A DNA stretch of 64,000 nt from Membranipora membranacea (taxonomy: Eukaryota > Bryozoa > Gymnolaemata > Cheilostomatida > Membraniporidae), in NCBI GenBank assembly GCA_914767715.1, contig OU612069.1:3536001-3600000 (forward strand), read 5' to 3'. Positions 51,401-62,815 of the stretch are shown here, one piece after another; position 1 is the first letter of the stretch; each line of letters opens with the position of its first letter. Under the pieces are notes generated by a model. It made no database searches. It worked only from the letters and a program-made list of their open reading frames with translations, and was not told the origin of the DNA. A program made the position numbers and the translations under genes.

Positions 51401-54400
51401 GCCAAGACAATTAGATCTTCTTTTGTGGGTTTGAGCAACCCTTAATGATATAGTGGTCGTCAGAAACTGACATGAGGTTAGGATGAAAAATACAGCAGAA
51501 ACTATGCTGTGCTTATGGGGTGCATAATTAGAGTCGCTAATAGAATTCTGTGGAATAACACCTTTAATAGCGTGTTTCCTTAACACGTTACATTGTTCTT
51601 ACCAATAATTCATACCTTCACAAACTTGCAGAAACAATGCTGCATCTTACTTCATACATTGACAGCAAATACAATTTTCTTCTATTCATAAGTTAACCAC
51701 AAACAGACATTTAACTCGAGATGTATGCCCTGCTACAATGGAGCAGGTTATTCATCTTGTTACGACACGAGGGATGGAAGTATTAAGTGTGTGTGCATAA
51801 TCGGCTACGAAGGACCAAATTGTGAATCCCGTAAGTTCTCTATGCCGTTACAGCAGCTAACCAAACTCAGCCTGTAGGCGGACAGGAAACTCAATAGTCA
51901 TTACCCATAATAACCAGGCAAATGTAATATGATCATAGCAACCTAGTTCAAAGGTCAATGGTCATAGCAACATAGGTCAAAGGTCACAGGTCATGGGTCA
52001 CAGTAACATCATCTCTGGTATCCGGTGATAACGATGAGCCTGACCCCCCTCTAAAGTTAGATATCACTATACATATGTTGGCAAAGAATCCAATTAAATA
52101 ATTTCACGAGACTGGATTATGCACCTTGACAAAGTTTTATACCGGTCCATTTGCCAGTGAATTGTATAAAAAATCTGTCTCAGATAACCCTAGTCTCTCA
52201 GATTGCCCCAGTCTCTCGGATAGCCCCAGTCTCTAAGTAAGCCCCAGTCTCTCAGATAGCACCAGTATCTAAGTCAGCCCTAGTCTCTCAGATAGCCCCA
52301 ATGTCTCAGATAACCCTCATCTCTCAGATAGCCCCAGTCTCTCAGATAGCCCTAGTCCCTCAGATAGCCCCAGTCTCTCAGATAGCCCCAGTCTCTAAGT
52401 TAGCCCCAGTCTCTAAGTTAGCCCCAGTATCTCAGTCAGCCCCAGTATCTCAGTCAGCCCTAGTCTCTCAGATAGCCAAAGTCCCTCAGATCATTGAATA
52501 TATGGGCTTTTCAGAGACGGTCCTTCCCTCCACTGGTATGCCATTTATATGTATCCACTGTGACTGAATGAATATATACTATCCGCTTCATTATTTATTA
52601 CTGTCAATATAATTTAGCTCTTTATCACTAACTGCCTTTGGCTCACAATGAGGTTTTCTTTACAGTGATATGCCGCCCAAATAAATGTAATGGCCATGGA
52701 GTATGCTCATACGATTATTCCAATACGGGTAAATGCGTGTGTAACAATGGCTGGAGAGGTGAAACATGCAATATCCAGTAAGATTTACAGAGTATCATAA
52801 ACCATTTCTGTATTAAAATATAACTACCTATATAATGTTAACGGATTTTTTTTTTTCTGAAAAAAATAATTATTTGTTGCAAATTTATACATACACTCAT
52901 TATGTCAAGCCTGTAGTTCTAGGGGAGGCAGGGACACTCTGCCTCGCCTAGAAGGCTTAATAGAGTGGCCAAAAAATGCTATATTTGTCTATTCCAGGTC
53001 AGAATCAGCTCATTTTGGACTTCCATTTACACCATTGAAACGCTCCAGACTTAATTTTTTACAGCAGGGGCTTACAATGTCCAATATGTGGCCACTTCAT
53101 ACCCTCAGGGTATTTCCCCCCCCCCCTGTTGAACCCTCAAACGTCGCAAACGTCAAAACGTCGCAATCTAGCGTTCCACTAATCCGTTCTGCAATCCAAA
53201 AAACGTCGCAACGAAGGGTTTTTAAAACGTCGCAAACCCACAAATGTCGCAATTTTTTAAACGTCGCAATAGCTTGAACCCACTAACGTCGCAAATGTTG
53301 AAATATACTGTCATGTTTGATATAGGCTATGCTTAAAGTTGTTAAGAGGCTTTTAAACTACTTGAAATACCATAAATGTTAAATCATTTATGCATGAATC
53401 CTTTATCCATTTATCTCTTTATGACTTACCCTTTATCTACTGAATAAGGAATTGTTACATCATTCCCAAGATGCAACTTTACGGTTTTATGCTATGATAA
53501 TAAAACCTCAACCGGATACCATAGGAACCATTAGCAATAGCATACAATAGGATGCGATATTACACCTTGCATTGCGTAACGGCAATTGTATTTTCATCAC
53601 TAGAATTATATGCAGTTTGTAAACTCAAATCCTGGGTTATGGACATGAGACCTTGACAGTGGGTCAATGATAGTGCAGTTGAAAATTTACAGAATTTAAT
53701 ATCGCTTTGTGACCCAGCGGCTTATTGTTAATGGCCATGGTTGTATAATAAATGGGTTTCCCTAAAAAATTTAAGTCAAATTATAATTAGCCTCAATATA
53801 CTTTGGTAATTCCATAGATATGCATTAGGTAAATTCGCACCCTTGGTATCTATATTAAATAATCATTAATCATATTCATGGGGAAATCCAACTGAATAGA
53901 TTTTATGATTAGGTATACGGTTTTTCAATGATTGTGACATGAAACTTAGAATTATCTCCTCATTGGTAATAGGGAGCCAACTTGAATTCAAGTTGGATTC
54001 AGTTGGATTTCCCCATGAAAATGATTATGATTAATGATTATTTAATATAGATACCAAGGGCGCGAAGTTACCTATTAGGGAGCCGTTCACCTCTTAAATT
54101 TTATTGAATTTGTTATTGTATACTCTCTGAAAGAGAAGTCTTCAAAGTGACACATCCTGCAAGACCATGGCAAACAGTGGCCTTTCTTGACAAGCATTGC
54201 TGGAAGGAGAGGGGAACCCCTCCGACAAAGCTTGTCAAGACAGGGTAAGGGACCAGCAGATGAAATTTTTTGAGATATCGTGATTTGCTTGATTAGTAAT
54301 TCAATCAATTAAAAAAAATTGCAGCTCAACTATGCCTGGGTACCCAAAGACTATTATCCTACCTCTAAATATTCAACCTGCTTTTGCCTATCTAGCCAGC

Positions 54401-57400
54401 AAGTTAAGCAGTATCTATCTATTCTACCTATACATACAGTGGGCTGCCTATACTATCTATTCAGTGGTATGGAGGAGGGTCAATGAATAAAATAATAAAG
54501 AGCTGAGAAGATCTGCTGTAGCCATAGCCTACTTATTATCTATATTGATAAATAAATCTAACATGGTCAGCCAAAACAATCAAACTAAAATTAACTCATT
54601 AAACACGCTCAGGGCTCTCAGATTGTTGTTCATGTACATCTGATTGTAATCAAGGTTCATTAATGTTCAACCAGGGAGAATGGATGAACTTTCTACCATA
54701 CCATTTTATTTCATAAGTGGGATGTAGAAAACATGTTATGAGTCATTCTGTTTTACTTTGTGAGGAAACAACTGCCAACAAAATGAAAATTAAAAAATTA
54801 CATGGTACATGGTATAAACAAAAGTTTGACTTTATTTATCTGGGAAATCCAAAGCGTTGCATCATGGGAAGGCTGTGCAATTTGATGGATTAAGGCCATG
54901 TCAGCAAGAGGAAAAATATAGCACTCAATCCAACTGTATCAATACCTCTTGACAAGTTCAATCTTTGGCTAAATCAAACATTAAGGTACATCAAACATTG
55001 GTATGTCACTATATCTGCTAGATAGTGATTAGCATCCCTTTTATGGCAGCATTAATGGATTTTGAGGTAACAAAAAACGACCCTAGGAAGTGAAAAAATG
55101 ATTCAGATAACCCGAGAAATACTCAACAATTATCCATAGCACAATATATAATGTTGATATTCAATTCCCCACCGTGTATTGAAGCTCATATGCTCCTTTC
55201 TACTTCTCGCAACATATCATCATCACCAATTTGCATCAAATGAGAAGACAACTTCGTATTTTTGTTGAGTTGCGACATTTGCGACGTTAGTGGGTTCGGG
55301 CTATTGCGACATTTAAAAAATTGCGACGTTTGTGGGTTTGCGACGTTTGAAAAACCCTTCGTTGCGACGTTTTGACGTTTGCGACGTTTGTGGCTTCAAC
55401 ACCCCCCCTACACTTTTCCTTAATATACGGCCCCGCATGTTGACTACTTACTTTTATCATACTCAGACGAACTTTAGCATTGGAGTACGTTGGTGGCACA
55501 GTGATTGAATTAGCACAGGGTAGCGGATCCACAGTAAGAAAAGCTCGGATTGGAGAAGGATTTCTTTTGGTGGGTTTAATCAATTGTTTGAACAATAAGA
55601 TGACCACAATGTATTTTAGAAGGAGTACATCATTACGCATGAAATATCAAAATATAAATTTTGTGGTTGTCTGCCACTTTAAGCAGAACACGTCACAAGC
55701 CGTATTTTCCATAGGATAGGGGCACTTTTTAGTACGGCCAGATCCATAGGATGGCTGAGTTAGATCTACCAGATGCCCCAGTTGGGCTAACAAACTTGCA
55801 TGTTCTATCTGTAGTACGACCAGCTTAATTTAATTACTAAATAGTGATTGATTTAATTGATTCAAGTTGAACAAAAGGAAGGCAAAGCAGACCCAAATTG
55901 TATTGTTATTGAAAGTAATAGGCCTAGTTATGAAGAGGCCTGTGTAGCAACTTGACCAATCCAAAGCCTATTTATAAGTTCGCCAATCCTATGGATAGTA
56001 CGGCATGTTGAGCCTTACCTTAACAAGTGCATATCTTTCCTCAGTTTACATGATAATGTCAATTATTGGTCAATCAGATAAGCATTCAGGAAATTTATTT
56101 TACAGCAGAGCATACTTTATGCTGGAAAGTCTATCAATAATAAAAAGAAATCTGCCTGTTTTAGGGGTAAAAAATTGAGTAGGGACATGGGGAGAATAAG
56201 TCACAATAAATCCGATTTTGTCACAAGGTTGTTTAGCTGTACACAGGCATCTGATATTTTTCATGTAAAATTATACTCAATTGTTATATCATCCTTGATA
56301 ATGAGGATTTCTCATTCCTGGTCAGAACTTGAGCTTATCATTTTTTAGAAGAAGTTTGGCGACCCATCCGTGTTAATCGTTGGTTACGTAGATTGGAGTT
56401 GGAGTAACGACAAAGAGGGAGCAATCGGATACTATCGGCAAGGACATTTTATGAAGTTTTTTATTAGTAAGAAATATTTTATATGTATTGAACAAATACT
56501 CATAGCAATGTTTAACTATTTATTGTCACTTGGAGAGCATTGGCGTGGTTGTTCGATTGAATTCCAGTCTGTTCTAAGTTCTGTTTGTCGGTTGCTATAG
56601 ATTGGGTTACCCACAGAGAAAATAGATGCGGGAAATACCGATAATTGGGCATAGGTAGGTGCGAAAATAAAATCAATAAATGAAATTTTGTCTATTTTTA
56701 TCTTGAGTATTCTCTATAATGCAACATCTCGTGCCTTGGATAATCACAAAATACAGACAAAGTGAAATAAATAGTTATTTCACTCATTTGAAAACATTCG
56801 GGTCTTTTGGTGTATTTTAGGTCAATAAAAACATCATCAGAAATGACATTACAATGACTTGCACTTGACTTCAAGGTCCTGCGCAGGTGGCGGATGGCTA
56901 CCAAACTCCTCCGTCGCACTTGCACGTAAAAATATGTGAAAACCGCATTTAGATTGGAATTTTCTTTGGGAAAGGAGCAACCCCTAAGGCCCTTCTGAGA
57001 GCAATAAGCATTGATTGTGGACCAAATGAAGCTCTTGTGTTAAAAAAGGGCTATAACAAGAAGGCCTATACTGCAGTCTCTCAGAGGCAGGCTGTAAACT
57101 CAATACTCATTTCAACCGGCTAATTTAATTTCAACATAATAATATCATGTACAGTAATCAACGATATCGGAATTACCTACCAACATATCATTTTTATGTA
57201 TTTCCAAGTTTTTAATCAACATCTCTACTCGAATTGAAATGAATGTCTCAGGAATTCAGAAGAAAATCCAATAACTCATAAGCTTTTGCCTACAACGTAA
57301 TTCTGCACTAGATTTGGCGTAATAATATAAGCCTCTGAAATCCAGTCATTTTTTAGTGTATTACACAACTGTTCACAGTCTGAAATTTTAATTCCTGTCT

Positions 57401-60400
57401 TTTACTGTAGGAATTTCCTCCTCTAGTACTTAACATTCATGTCCAGGATTGTTACTACGGTTTATTGGATATAAATAATTTTGTTTGGAATTTTTTCGTC
57501 CTGCCAATCTTGGTTTTATAGGAATAAACGGTTGGGAGGCGTCTGAGCCTGATGCTCCCAGTTATTGGCAGCTCCTATTCTTTTGCATTGGCACTAGTGG
57601 CTTAAATTTCTAAAATTGCAATCGCAATCATTAGAAGTTATATTAAAGAAAATTAGTGGTTTTGAAATTTGCGAAACAAGGAATTGCTACGATTAGAATG
57701 TAAAATTGAGAAAATTGAACCAGTAGTTCTCAAGTTAGTATCCTAGGCGAAGCATGACCGTAAGGATTTATCCATGTCTGTGTAACTTTTTGTTTATTTG
57801 GTAAAATAAATACATAATTGCCATTAATTTTTCGAGGGGCTTGTCATACATTAAAAAATACCGATACGATTGTTGTTTTACATTTTAACTATTTGTATCA
57901 TAATAATTCTGCTATTCAGGTCAAAAACTAACAGGTGTTGGCAAACATGTAAAATCAAACCACTTTTGTTTAGTGGATCCTTATAACAACCGAGCAATTC
58001 AGAGTTCCTTGTACAAGATATTACAAGAAATTATTTGAGTTATCTGTATGAACCATCTTCAATTTTTAGATGCCATTGTTAGTTGTTGGGGTAGTCTCTT
58101 AGAAAGTTTAATGGCATATTTAGCTTTCCTAGTGATTCTTTAGGATTATGCCATTTTCAAAAACTGTTAGTGCTTTGAAGATGATGTCAGAAGCCCTGGT
58201 AAACACCTACAACAAAATACCACTGCCTATATCTGGCATTGCACCATTACAACAACCGATAACTTATTCCATTTAAGATCTTGCCGGAAGCCTGAGTAGA
58301 CCTCGAGAGCCAAATAAATACAACGATGGTATCGGTAGTGGAGCTCATATTGTGAAACCCATGTTTGGTGTCCAACAGCTAAATGGAAAATGGCTGCACT
58401 TTGTCGATACTTGGTCATGTGCAAGGCGGCTTAATCTTGAAGAGAATCTTCAAGTGTCTACATGGATTGGTAAGTATTTATTTTCATTGTGTTTTCATTT
58501 AAAAGTATAACTTGCTTTCATTTACCTTTTTTTTAGAAGAACTGAATGAATAATGATATTCAAATTGCATCGAAACTGGCATGATTTTAAAGTTTTTTAG
58601 TTTTAATGACGCGTGATTTCCAGGCAATGCAGCTTACTGTTAGAGTAAAATTTGAATTCAATTCAATTCACTCTGGGCTGCATGACCCCAAAACTCTATG
58701 CTATAAATAAGGTGTGAAGAGAAGAAAGAATAATATAAATTCATCATTCTTGGTCAATCTTAAAACTATCTGATACTCGCAACGATAAAAGAAACTTTAA
58801 CTTTTTGCAAATCTGTGCTCTATAATTTTTTGAAGGTAAAGTTTCTATCAATTTCTAATCCTTGTAACTTGGTGGAGGAAATTGATTCTATTCAATTGTT
58901 TACCATACTAACATTAAAAACTTAAGAATCCTCTATTTTTGTAAGGTCCTTTAAAAAGGACCTGGAGAGTGTTTGTGTCGTCTGCAAATAAAATGTATTC
59001 CAATTGAGGAGCAGAGTTGATAAGGATGTTAATGAAAAAAACAAAAACACCATTGGTCCCAGTACAAATCCCTGAGGTACACCAAGTTTCACTTCTTTTG
59101 TGGAAGAACAGCAATCGCCCAACTTTACAAATTGCGAGCGAAAATTAGATTGGGCGTCATTAAATTTATGGCGCCAGGAGATAAATTATAATATGGTAGT
59201 TTTTTAAGTAAAATGTCATAGTCATTACAATCAAAAGCATTAATAAAGTCTAAAAATATACATTGTTTGGTTTCACTTTTATTAAAAATCTCAATAAAAA
59301 GATTTTCTCATTAATATCGAGATTGGCAAACATGTGTTTTTCCTTCCTTGTACCAACATGATTCTTTTTGGATAAATTGTTCATTTCAAATTGGAAACAA
59401 AATCGTGTTGCTAAAACTTGAGCAGAGCTATGATAAACACAACCTTTCACTAGGAAAGCAAATGCACTATCTTGGATCTGGGCTTTGAACCTTGTTATGG
59501 CCCCAGTCAGCACTTATATAGTGGAATATATTTATGTTACTCTTTGTGCTGAAGCTGACCAGGTGGGGTAGACCTAGAGTATAGCTCAATGTTCTCGTTA
59601 CCGACGTCATATAGAAACAGTTTTGTTCACCTGTTACTGAGGGGAGATAATATGTTTTGATAATGATGTTCATGATCTTCATGTAGGATATGACGATCAT
59701 CAATAGCTTGTATTTCTTGTATCTTCATTTCAAGCTCACATATATCTTCTTTGTGAATGTAGGTTTAGGACGATGTGGTAATGGAACATTAGATTTAGCT
59801 GTATACGGAACCCTATGCAAAGTTAAAGGCATGACAATACTGGAATTTACAGACCGAAGCTTCTTTGTGTTCTCAGGTCCATTTGTAAGTTGATTATGTG
59901 ATTCTCATAAACACTATAATTGATCCAATTATTGCTGTATACCAATTAGACTAGTTAAATAGTTGATTTAACCTGTTTGAAATTGAACTGGATTTTTCAA
60001 AAGGACCTGGATTGAGATTCATTTCATTTTGATAGGCAGGCATGAGGTCATATTTTTTTAAAGTTGTATAACACTATAAAAAGCGGTCACTTCGAGTCAT
60101 TCTATCATTTTAGGGTATTTATATATATGCATGGAATGGCAATAGTAAAAGGCAAGTAGTTGAAACTAGCCAGGCAAGCTTTTACGCTGCTGAGCTGATA
60201 TCTGAAGCTTATCGTGATATTGCTGGATCATTGACAAAGAGAAGCCAAGTCAACACTGCTTATGTGTACCATAACACAGCATACGGTATGTCATAACTTA
60301 ACCTTTGAACCTGTTCACCTAACATGATTCATCCCCACCTTCAAACATAAGGAATATACTTAGCTGGTCCAAACTTCATCAAATTTCAATGCTTTCCTTT

Positions 60401-62039
60401 GTAAAGGTGCATTTTGATTTTGTAGGATAAGAGTTGGGAATTGAAACTTTGCATTGTCTCACGTTAATGGGTTTAGCATATAAGTATGTTAGTGGTATGC
60501 AGTGAGGAGTCCATATTGGTGATGTTAATCATACTTCATCCATAATAATCTGCTAGATTGAGTTGGGATGGTAATATTTGCAACAAATGTGCTATTCTCT
60601 AGTAATGTACAGTAGTGAATAGTTTGCAAGAGACTGCAAGGATTTCTTCCTGGTTGAGTGAAATGAAGTTCAATAATAAATTTTAACCAGAAACAGCAAT
60701 GCCGAGGACCTGTAACTGTGTTTAAACGGAGTAATGGGTGTGGGATTTCTTATTCATTCCATTTCATGTCAAAAAAATGACTGTTTTAATATCATCACTG
60801 CGATAATTGATGAATATTTGGTTGTTTTGATTGATAGGAATCACTAGATACAACTTTGATCAGGTGACTGTTACAAACAAGAAACCAAGCGTCACCAGAA
60901 TCGCTAGGTGAGAAATCACCTTCATAATAAATGAAGTAATTACCTATTACTATTGTTTATAAGTTAACCAACTCTCTGCCTCAGTGATTCAATGTTGAAT
61001 CCCTTCAAGATTTTTTGAAATGCCCAAGTGATTATTGAGTCAAACTTATTGATGTTTGATGAAGTAGGAAAGTAGAAGGTTAACCCTCAGACTATTCCTG
61101 CCCTTCCGACATGTTGAAGGTAGCAATAAATATGATCTACACACATTAAGATAAGTATCTAGAAATATTCATTGCATCAACGCATGCTGCCTGCTGAAAT
61201 GTGCACTGTTTTCCTCTTCTATGAAGATGACTTGTATTTGTATTGTAGCCCACTGTGTCATTATCTAGATCACTCTGATTTCCTTGACCATCTAATTGAA
61301 CAATCCCAAATATTGTTCATGCATATGCCCAAACATCCAATTTTGTTTCAGCCTTAAGCCGCACACTCCCCTGCTATTTTCACAAAACGATGACATGGCG
61401 ACTCATAACTACGACCATAATCAACCGGTTACTTTTGGACCAGGAGGAGGATCAATCGCTATTAATCCACACTACGATGACATTCTGATGGTGGCTGATA
61501 TCAGCAAAGGAAGCCTGATAATATATAACATCACAAGTGGTACGTATAGCTTTTCTGATCTTTTACAATCAAACAACTATTGGCTGGTTATGTTTATAAT
61601 GATATATAATATGACAAGTGGTATGCTCAGTCTTCCTTATAATATGCAAAATTATAAAAAATTTGTTTAAATTGTTGCGTTTTTTGCTGCAAACATAAAT
61701 GACAAGTTTCATTATGAAATGAAAGTAAATATGGTTCTTTGTTGAAAAAGATACCTGTCTCTTCAACGGCGATGATAGCGAGAATTGATAATATGACCCC
61801 ATGCATTTGAAGTGTGCCTGATATCATCTTTGTTACATACATGCATTTTTTTTTCAGGGAATAAATTGTCAGTTGGCAAGCAAGACATTTCACCTCCTTA
61901 TAGTATCACGTTGTCAGCGAATGCAGCAACATGTCAATGGGTGATATTGAGGAGCGCAATGTGGCTGACTCAAACTACAGCGTTGGTTACTGATTCTTGG
62001 TTGAATGGAAAACTTTATAAAATCAGCTTCAGTAAGTGA
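45366..62039 (+). CDS. Secreted propeller-like / EGF / propeller-like protein, 19 exons, internally duplicated
   Basis: Exons: 45366-45424, 46029-46137, 46585-46702, 46985-47176, 47854-47963, 48627-48777, 49598-49682, 50246-50415, 50939-51112, 51693-51830, 52666-52777, 55467-55569, 56349-56466, 58278-58469, 59763-59884, 60114-60285, 60838-60907, 61352-61539, 61858-62039. Total 2,565 nt, 854 residues, phase kept at all 18 junctions. Residues 1-19 form a signal peptide (MARYSHLAIIILTVFVNGC). Exons 2-9 (about 20-389) form module A, exons 10-11 two EGF-like domains, exons 12-19 (about 473-854) module B, a diverged copy of A. Repeated short strands such as ELLMVADWSMASIYVLNT and GRWVLFVDNQSCARKM resemble blades of NHL/YWTD-type beta-propellers; that fold is my inference. 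No transmembrane segment was seen, so it is probably secreted. The last exon could instead splice at its GTAAGT (62,032). Confidence 0.75.
45635..45870 (+). mobile_element. tRNA-like SINE in intron 1 of the propeller/EGF gene
   Basis: A head-like stretch (gagatggtgcaatttgtttg) is followed by a strong B-box-like gggttcgagacccactg. The downstream body differs from the 42,300 family. It may be a separate SINE family or a diverged head. Confidence 0.5.
46775..46975 (+). mobile_element. tRNA-derived SINE with (att)n tail
   Basis: The head gagaagcccagttggttagg resembles a tRNA A-box region, followed by a body that ends in ggcttacattaagcggtat and a (tta)n microsatellite of about 9 repeats at 46,945-46,972. 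The tail stops just before the acceptor (ttttag) of exon 46,985, so this SINE supplies the sequence directly upstream of a splice acceptor. The apparent frame rich in isoleucine here is a by-product of the tail. Confidence 0.75.
47452..47765 (+). mobile_element. tRNA-derived SINE with (gaca)n tract
   Basis: The head gagatggcggaattggttag resembles a leucine-tRNA start. The body contains cctgcctctaaactgtaca, related to the 42,300 family. It is followed by a degenerate (gaca)n tract at about 47,707-47,750. Confidence 0.6.
48330..48597 (-). mobile_element. tRNA-derived SINE, fullest copy
   Basis: In reverse complement it starts gtaggaggtagctcagttgg, then ttagagcgcc, a B-box-like ggtcgtgcattctaatccca, and a body with ctgcctgcaaactgagagc. 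It matches the 42,300 copy in head and body. It lies just upstream of the exon 48,627 acceptor. Confidence 0.8.
50505..50662 (-). pseudogene. LINE 3'-terminal coding fragment
   Basis: The reverse complement reads HRWKDTIRKDLLSRSLSEKD, then AQDRIRWRSLIELGLWQAP and a stop. It is collinear with the end of the LINE fragment at 35,700-35,846 (RWMDTAKDDMLRWSLSDED, RIRWHSLIELGALQDR), so both come from one LINE clade. Only the last 50 or so codons are kept. Confidence 0.8.
50682..50908 (+). mobile_element. MITE family copy 1 (GGGGAGGC ends)
   Basis: It begins agtagttctagggaggcagg and ends cctcccctaccatttctgct + aaactgcagccctg. The two ends are imperfect inverted repeats. The same ends and internal agaatcagctca block occur in copies at 52,907 and 62,279. 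Confidence 0.7.
51693..52777 (+). other. Two EGF-like domain exons between the modules
   Basis: Exon 51,693-51,830 encodes CMPCYNGAGYSSCYDTRD and ends in CVCIIGYEGPNCES. Exon 52,666-52,777 encodes CRPNKCNGHGVCSYDYSN followed by CVCNNGWRGETCNI. Each has six cysteines in EGF spacing with the CxC..G(Y/W).G..C ending. The second is a textbook match; the first has a shorter first loop. Confidence 0.88.
52180..52490 (+). repeat. 18-bp minisatellite in the intron between the two EGF exons
   Basis: The unit cagtctctcagatagccc recurs about 17 times with point changes. Because 18 is a multiple of 3, it creates an open frame of hexapeptide repeats (SQIAPV-like) to 52,567. That frame is not joined in phase to either EGF exon and is judged non-coding. 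Confidence 0.85.
53127..55401. mobile_element. 2.3-kb inverted-repeat element with AACGTCGCAA repeat arrays in its ends
   Basis: The ends are TGTTGAA... and ...TTCAACA. Inverted arms of about 130-165 bp (53,127-53,300 and 55,262-55,401) each hold seven or eight copies of AACGTCGCAA or a close variant; the left arm has an extra 43-bp block. Both ends abut C-runs (11 and 7), consistent with insertion into, and duplication of, a C tract. The interior of about 1.95 kb has no credible transposase frame, so it looks non-autonomous. A smaller fold-back (53,826-54,077) lies inside it. Confidence 0.8.
53826..54077. repeat. Fold-back MITE inside the 2.3-kb element
   Basis: Arms of about 75 bp (from aggtaaattcgcacccttgg to gaaatccaactgaat; and attcagttggatttccccat to ccaagggcgcgaagttacct) are reverse complements with few mismatches. 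A 3-bp ATT flanks both ends, a possible target duplication. Spacer about 100 bp. Confidence 0.75.
55467..62039 (+). other. Module B (exons 12-19), duplicated propeller-like domain and C-terminus
   Basis: Exon lengths are 103, 118, 192, 122, 172, 70, 188 and 174 (to the donor-like site), with the same end phases as module A: 0,1,1,0,1,2,1,1. Four lengths (118, 192, 174 and the overall order) coincide with module A. Aligned blocks include DPSVLIVGY vs DPKQIMVGN, LHFVDTWSCARRLNL vs VLFVDNQSCARKMRL, and DDILMVADISKGSLIIYN vs RELLMVADWSMASIYVLN. Reading on past the donor-like GTAAGT gives a TGA at 62,037. Confidence 0.65.
58920..59450 (-). pseudogene. Decayed non-LTR reverse-transcriptase core
   Basis: On the minus strand, in shifting frames, the order is FLDFINAFDCNDYDILLKKL, then KLGVPQGFVLGPMVF, then FINILINSAPQLEYILFADD followed by TNTL. 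These are the RT motifs A, B (GVPQGS-like) and C (FADD) of Jockey/CR1-like elements. At least two frameshifts and a stop separate them. It lies in the intron between exons 58,278 and 59,763. Confidence 0.85.
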
Positions 62040-62815
62040 ATATGAGATCTGCCTCCTTAGGTTATCACATTTGAAATAAAAATAGATTCTTACATCCAGC
62101 TTGATCCAGCTTGAGACATACTCAGTAATGCTCTCATTCCTAAATGCTTTTTGTCTGAATGATTTGAAAATCAGCTTTTGAGTCATGAGCTGATGCTATG
62201 TACTGAATGCATCCATCAGTGGGTACAATAAAACGAAAAATCAGACCGAATAAAGAGAATCAGCAGACAGTCTCAGGGCCGAAGTTTAGAAAACATGGTA
62301 GGGGAGGCTAAGTCCGAGGTGAGTCCAAAGCATCACCAGGAGGGGTGCTTTAAGCTCCTCCCCAAGCAATTTAAGTTATATAAATAGAATATAGAAATCC
62401 GAGAGGAGCTGATCCTGACATGGATTATTCAATTATAGTGATTTAGGTCACTTTATTTAGCTTTCTAGGGGAGGCAGTGTCTCCCTGCCTCCCCTAGAAC
62501 TACGGGCCTGAGTCTAGAAGGTACTAAGGATTAAGGCTAATTTAATTCATATCTCTAATTCATAATCCTTATCTCATCTGACCTATTACTGGCAGCACAA
62601 AAGATAAATTGCGTGTATGGAAAATAGCTCCGTATTCAAGGTTGTTTGATGTGTTTCAGCTATCCTTGATCACATTTAGGTAAAAGGTTCTTAACAACAG
62701 ATATTGATCGGATCTAGCTTGAACAGGGTTTGACAACACTTGAGATAGACATGGCCAAACAGGAAAAAGAAAGGTTAAACATACTATATCCATAAACCTC
62801 AGTTAGGGAAACACA
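62040..62815. other. Downstream flank of the propeller/EGF gene
   Basis: AATAAA hexamers at about 62,227 and 62,248 could terminate the propeller/EGF transcript if exon 19 is last. No further EGF-like exon was found. A MITE copy lies at 62,279-62,517. Confidence 0.5.
62279..62517 (-). mobile_element. MITE family copy 3
   Basis: In reverse complement it starts ggcccgtagttctaggggag and ends tcccctaccatgttttctaa + acttcggccct, matching both ends of the 50,682 copy. The internal block gtcaggatcagctcctctcg matches the shared agaatcagctca segment. Confidence 0.75.

Larger units (their letters stand above)
52907..55435 (+). mobile_element. MITE family copy 2, split by a nested 2.3-kb insertion
   Basis: The left part (52,907-53,126) starts aagcctgtagttctagggga and carries cagaatcagctcattttgg. 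The right part (55,402-55,435) is cccccctacacttttcctta + atatacggccccg, matching the end of copy 1. The interruption falls in the C-run near the MITE's right end. Confidence 0.65.

Noticed and set aside
52301-52567. Open frame of SQIAPV-like hexapeptide repeats
   Set aside because: It is the 18-bp intronic minisatellite read in frame. It has no phase-compatible link to the EGF exons on either side.
54087-54308. Minus-strand open frame with several cysteines inside the 2.3-kb element, considered as a transposase zinc-binding tail
   Set aside because: Most of it is a local palindrome (cttgacaagc ... gcttgtcaag with ggaggggttcc inside), so the codons are a by-product of the hairpin.
61172-61670. 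Long single frames across exon 61,352 and its flanks
   Set aside because: Only 61,352-61,539 is supported by acceptor, donor and phase; the rest is intron read-through.
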